Positions 60,848 to 64,000 of a stretch of DNA of 64,000 bases are shown in pieces. Source of the DNA: Pseudomonas viridiflava (GTDB lineage: Bacteria; Pseudomonadota; Gammaproteobacteria; Pseudomonadales; Pseudomonadaceae); assembly GCF_900583165.1 (NCBI RefSeq), contig NZ_UTKY01000095.1:368673-432672 (forward strand), read 5' to 3'. The first letter of the stretch is position 1. Each line of letters starts with the position of its first letter. A program made the position numbers and the translations under genes. Below the pieces are notes generated by a model that had not been told where the DNA came from, made no database searches, and saw only the letters and a program-made list of their open reading frames with translations.

Positions 60848-62197
60848 ATGAACATGCCCGAAAACGCCCCATCGTCCCTGGCCAGCCAACTGAAGTTGGA
60901 TGCGCACTGGATGCCTTACACCGCCAACCGTAACTTCCAGCGTGACCCGCGCCTGATCGTGGCGGCCGAGGGCAGTTGGCTGACGGATGACAAGGGGCGC
61001 AAGGTGTACGACTCGTTGTCGGGCTTGTGGACATGCGGTGCCGGGCACACGCGCAAGGAAATCCAGGAAGCGGTTGCCAAGCAACTGGGCACTCTGGACT
61101 ACTCGCCGGGCTTCCAATACGGTCATCCACTGTCCTTTCAACTGGCGGAAAAGATTACCGACCTGACCCCGGGCAACCTGAACCACGTGTTCTTCACCGA
61201 CTCGGGTTCTGAGTGTGCCGACACTGCCGTGAAAATGGTACGTGCTTACTGGCGTCTAAAAGGCCAGTCCACCAAAACCAAGATGATCGGCCGCGCCCGT
61301 GGTTATCACGGTGTGAATATCGCCGGTACGAGCCTGGGTGGCGTGAACGGCAACCGTAAGATGTTTGGCCAGGCGATGATGGACGTTGACCATCTGCCGC
61401 ACACCTTACTGGCGAGCAATGCGTTTTCCCGTGGTATGCCGGAGCAGGGCGGTATTGCCTTGGCTGATGAGTTGCTCAAGCTGATCGAGTTGCACGATGC
61501 GTCGAACATCGCCGCCGTGTTTGTTGAACCGATGGCAGGCTCTGCTGGCGTGTTGGTGCCGCCGCAGGGTTACCTCAAGCGTCTGCGTGAAATTTGCGAC
61601 CAGCACAACATCCTGCTGGTGTTCGACGAAGTGATCACCGGTTTTGGCCGCACCGGCTCAATGTTCGGCGCCGACAGCTTTGGCGTGACACCCGACCTGA
61701 TGTGCATCGCCAAGCAAGTCACCAACGGTGCGATCCCGATGGGTGCGGTGATTGCCAGCAGCGAGATTTACCAGACGTTCATGAACCAAGCGACGCCCGA
61801 ATACGCGGTGGAGTTCCCGCACGGCTACACCTACTCGGCCCACCCGGTGGCCTGCGCCGCTGGCCTGGCGGCATTGGACCTACTGCAGAAGGAAAACCTG
61901 GTGCAGAGCGTAGCCGAAGTCGCTCCGCACTTTGAGAATGCGCTGCACGGATTGAAGGGCAGCAAAAATGTGATCGACATTCGTAACTATGGCTTGGCCG
62001 GAGCTATCCAGATTGCTCCGCGTGACGGTGATGCCATCGTGCGTCCCTTTGAGGCGGGCATGGCCTTGTGGAAAGCGGGTTTCTACGTGCGCTTTGGCGG
62101 TGACACCCTGCAGTTCGGGCCAACGTTCAACAGCAAGCCGCAGGACCTGGATCGTCTGTTTGATGCGGTCGGCGAAGTGCTGAACAAGATCGACTGA
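60848..62197 (+). CDS. bauA: Beta-alanine (omega-amino acid):pyruvate transaminase
   Basis: The 449-residue class III aminotransferase has the PLP-binding FDEVITGFGRTG and the Schiff-base lysine in CIAKQVTNGAIPMGAV near residue 288. FTDSGSECADTAVKM and the N-terminal HWMPYTANRNFQRDPRLI fit the beta-alanine:pyruvate group closely. It moves the amino group of beta-alanine to pyruvate and forms malonate semialdehyde. ATG 60848 follows GAGG. Confidence 0.94.
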   Translation: MNMPENAPSSLASQLKLDAHWMPYTANRNFQRDPRLIVAAEGSWLTDDKGRKVYDSLSGLWTCGAGHTRKEIQEAVAKQLGTLDYSPGFQYGHPLSFQLAEKITDLTPGNLNHVFFTDSGSECADTAVKMVRAYWRLKGQSTKTKMIGRARGYHGVNIAGTSLGGVNGNRKMFGQAMMDVDHLPHTLLASNAFSRGMPEQGGIALADELLKLIELHDASNIAAVFVEPMAGSAGVLVPPQGYLKRLREICDQHNILLVFDEVITGFGRTGSMFGADSFGVTPDLMCIAKQVTNGAIPMGAVIASSEIYQTFMNQATPEYAVEFPHGYTYSAHPVACAAGLAALDLLQKENLVQSVAEVAPHFENALHGLKGSKNVIDIRNYGLAGAIQIAPRDGDAIVRPFEAGMALWKAGFYVRFGGDTLQFGPTFNSKPQDLDRLFDAVGEVLNKID

Positions 62198-62235
62198 TTT
62201 CTCCTTCTATATAGAACAATTTTCAGGAGCCCTGC

Positions 62236-63729
62236 ATGAGCCTTATCCAGCATTTGATCAATGGCGAGTTGGTCAATGACAGCGGCCGTAGCGCCGATGT
62301 GTATAACCCGTCTACCGGCCAAGTGATCCACCAGGTGCCGTTGGCCAGTCGCGAAACCATTCAGCAGGCGATTGATGCGGCCAAGGCTGCTTTCCCGGCA
62401 TGGCGCAATACGCCGCCGGCCAAGCGTGCCCAGGTGATGTTTCGTTTCAAGCAATTGCTGGAACAGAACGAAGCACGTATCTCGCAGTTGATCAGTGAAG
62501 AACATGGCAAGACATTGGAAGATGCTGCCGGTGAGTTGAAGCGTGGGATCGAGAACGTCGAGTACGCGTGTTCGGCGCCAGAAATTCTGAAGGGCGAGTA
62601 CAGCCGTAACGTAGGACCGAGCATTGATGCATGGTCGGATTTCCAGCCGTTGGGCGTGGTGGCCGGTATTACCCCATTCAACTTCCCAGCGATGGTGCCG
62701 TTGTGGATGTACCCGCTGGCGATTGTTTGCGGCAACTGCTTCATCTTGAAACCTTCGGAGCGTGATCCAAGCTCGACGCTGTTGATCGCACAGTTGCTGC
62801 AGGAAGCGGGTCTGCCTAAAGGCGTGCTGAGCGTTGTGCACGGTGACAAGGGCGCGGTGGATGCACTGATCGAAGCGCCAGAAGTTAAAGCACTGAGCTT
62901 CGTGGGCTCAACGCCGATTGCCGAGTACATTTATTCCGAAGCGACCAAGCGCGGTAAGCGCGTCCAGGCATTGGGCGGGGCGAAGAACCATGCGGTGCTG
63001 ATGCCGGATGCCGATCTTGATAACGCGGTTAGCGCCTTGATGGGTGCTGCGTATGGTTCGTGCGGTGAGCGTTGCATGGCAATTTCGGTGGCCGTATGCG
63101 TGGGTGACCAGGTGGCGGATGCGTTGATTGCCAAGCTGGTGCCGCAGGTCAAGGCGCTGAAGATTGGTGCGGGCACTTCCTGCGGCCTCGACATGGGGCC
63201 GTTGGTGACGGGGCAGGCGCGGGACAAGGTAAGCGGCTATATAGAAGACGGTGTTTCTTCGGGCGCCAAGTTGGTTGTTGATGGTCGTGGTCTGAGCGTT
63301 GCTGGTCATGAAGAGGGCTTCTTCCTGGGTGGCAGCCTGTTTGATCATGTGACGCCTGAGATGCGTATCTATAAAGAAGAGATCTTTGGGCCTGTGCTTT
63401 GCGTGGTGCGGGTGGATAGCCTGGAAGCAGCGATGCAACTGATCAACGATCACGAGTACGGCAACGGTACTTGCATTTTCACTCGTGATGGTGAGGCGGC
63501 GCGTTTGTTCTGTGATGAGATTGAAGTAGGCATGGTTGGGGTCAACGTTCCATTGCCGGTGCCGGTGGCGTATCACAGCTTTGGTGGCTGGAAGCGCTCG
63601 CTGTTTGGCGACTTGCATGCCTATGGGCCTGATGGCGTGCGTTTCTATACGCGTCGCAAGGCGATTACCCAGCGTTGGCCACAGCGTGCTACTCATGAGG
63701 CATCTCAATTCGCCTTTCCTAGTTTGTAA
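62236..63729 (+). CDS. bauC: CoA-acylating (methyl)malonate-semialdehyde dehydrogenase, BauC/MmsA type
   Basis: The 497-residue aldehyde dehydrogenase has ITPFNFPAMVPLWMYPLAI, the cofactor-site SFVGSTPIAEYIYSEA, a Cys pair GSCGERCMAISV with the catalytic Cys near residue 280, and GNGTCIFTRDGEAAR. It oxidises malonate semialdehyde with CoA and NAD+ to acetyl-CoA, directly following bauA by 38 bases. bauC and mmsA are close relatives; position next to bauA favours bauC. Confidence 0.9.
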   Translation: MSLIQHLINGELVNDSGRSADVYNPSTGQVIHQVPLASRETIQQAIDAAKAAFPAWRNTPPAKRAQVMFRFKQLLEQNEARISQLISEEHGKTLEDAAGELKRGIENVEYACSAPEILKGEYSRNVGPSIDAWSDFQPLGVVAGITPFNFPAMVPLWMYPLAIVCGNCFILKPSERDPSSTLLIAQLLQEAGLPKGVLSVVHGDKGAVDALIEAPEVKALSFVGSTPIAEYIYSEATKRGKRVQALGGAKNHAVLMPDADLDNAVSALMGAAYGSCGERCMAISVAVCVGDQVADALIAKLVPQVKALKIGAGTSCGLDMGPLVTGQARDKVSGYIEDGVSSGAKLVVDGRGLSVAGHEEGFFLGGSLFDHVTPEMRIYKEEIFGPVLCVVRVDSLEAAMQLINDHEYGNGTCIFTRDGEAARLFCDEIEVGMVGVNVPLPVPVAYHSFGGWKRSLFGDLHAYGPDGVRFYTRRKAITQRWPQRATHEASQFAFPSL

Positions 63730-63739
63730 GTAGTACTGA

Positions 63740-63767
63740 AAGCCGGCCCCCTGGGGCCGGTTTTTGC
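63740..63767 (+). terminator. Intrinsic terminator after the bauA-bauC operon
   Basis: CCGGCCCC (63743-63750) and GGGGCCGG (63753-63760) form a strong stem closed by CT, followed by TTTTT. Confidence 0.9.
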
Positions 63768-63814
63768 GTTTTTGAGGCTTTTTGACCGATGTGACAGAAA
63801 TATGAAGAAAGGTG

Positions 63815-63842
63815 TTGACGGCAGATTCTGGAAGCCTATAAT
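63815..63842 (+). promoter_or_regulatory. Strong sigma-70 promoter, upstream rRNA operon promoter
   Basis: TTGACG (63815-63820) and TATAAT (63837-63842) are spaced by 16 bases. The sequence from here to the window end matches my memory of the leader of Pseudomonas rRNA operons. The 16S gene would start beyond the edge. Confidence 0.82.
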
Positions 63843-63960
63843 TCGCCCCACTTCCGACGCAGTCGAAACGGAAAACTCCTTGGTAAACAATGAGTTACGC
63901 AGTTTTCGGCAGCAGGTTGCTTCAGTTTATCGAAGCGGTCAGGAAGTTGAAAAAGAGGTG

Positions 63961-63988
63961 TTGACAGCAGCGTGTAACGCTGTAGAAT
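63961..63988 (+). promoter_or_regulatory. Second strong promoter of the same rRNA leader
   Basis: TTGACA (63961-63966) and TAGAAT (63983-63988) are again spaced by 16 bases and share the flanks GTG-TTGAC and TTCGCC with the promoter at 63815. The two are tandem promoters 146 bases apart. Confidence 0.82.
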
Positions 63989-64000
63989 TCGCCTCCCGCT

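Noticed and set aside
1..64000. CRISPR array, tRNA, insertion sequence or prophage
   Set aside because: Repeats present are REP-type palindromes without regular spacers. No cloverleaf, transposase or phage gene was recognised.

Overview
The window reads as a chromosome segment of a fluorescent Pseudomonas, most likely of the P. fluorescens group. Three things point there: gene blocks in the same order as in P. aeruginosa PAO1 (gcbA to speA; the tad/rcp/flp locus with pprAB; bauR-bauA), GC-rich coding DNA, and many copies of the GTGGGAGGGGGCTTGCCCCC REP sequence, often paired into REPINs. I see no phage, insertion sequence, CRISPR array or tRNA. Nearly all of it looks like core chromosome.

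Layout. 1-5.6 kb: the start of gcbA (diguanylate cyclase, cut by the window edge), a DUF2333 protein, a Nudix hydrolase, a YciH/SUI1 protein and speA. 5.7-16 kb: an esterase lipoprotein, a MATE exporter, then a bacterial alpha-2-macroglobulin lipoprotein with penicillin-binding protein 1C, a known defence and repair pair of the periplasm. 16-18.5 kb: a MazG-like pyrophosphohydrolase, the tRNA methyltransferase CmoM and two DUF4136 lipoproteins. 18.6-33.7 kb: a complete Flp/Tad pilus locus with TadG, the PprA/PprB two-component system, a TadE-like pseudopilin, the FppA peptidase, TadD-C-B-A-Z, RcpA, RcpC, the Flp pilin and an extra single-domain response regulator. 34-37.6 kb: a TpsB-type outer membrane transporter behind a Gly/Ser- and DPGT-rich repeat lipoprotein. 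37.9-42.5 kb: a MaoC/SDR/thiolase acyl-CoA set and a RIO kinase. 42.5-46 kb: a copper module (cueR-copA, copZ, two CueR-type operators, a small secreted protein). 46-52 kb: two MFS transporters, a quinone oxidoreductase/ABM-monooxygenase pair with a divergent LysR gene, and an ArsR-like regulator. 52-60 kb: adenine deaminase, a CaCA antiporter, 8-oxoguanine deaminase, SDR, YigZ, a RutR-like TetR regulator and an NCS2 nucleobase permease. 59.8-63.7 kb: bauR-like regulator, bauA and a bauC/mmsA-type dehydrogenase for beta-alanine breakdown. The last 200 bases carry two strong promoters that I recognise as the leader of a ribosomal RNA operon whose genes lie beyond the edge.

The most interesting points are: a REPIN that seems to have replaced the 5' end of pbpC; REPIN variants with mismatched arms and 'collapsed' perfect palindromes that lie only between convergent genes; a lipoprotein/TpsB pair separated by an intrinsic terminator, with no recognisable TPS substrate; a rearranged tad locus with an extra response regulator beside flp; and a small secreted protein flanked by two CueR operators.
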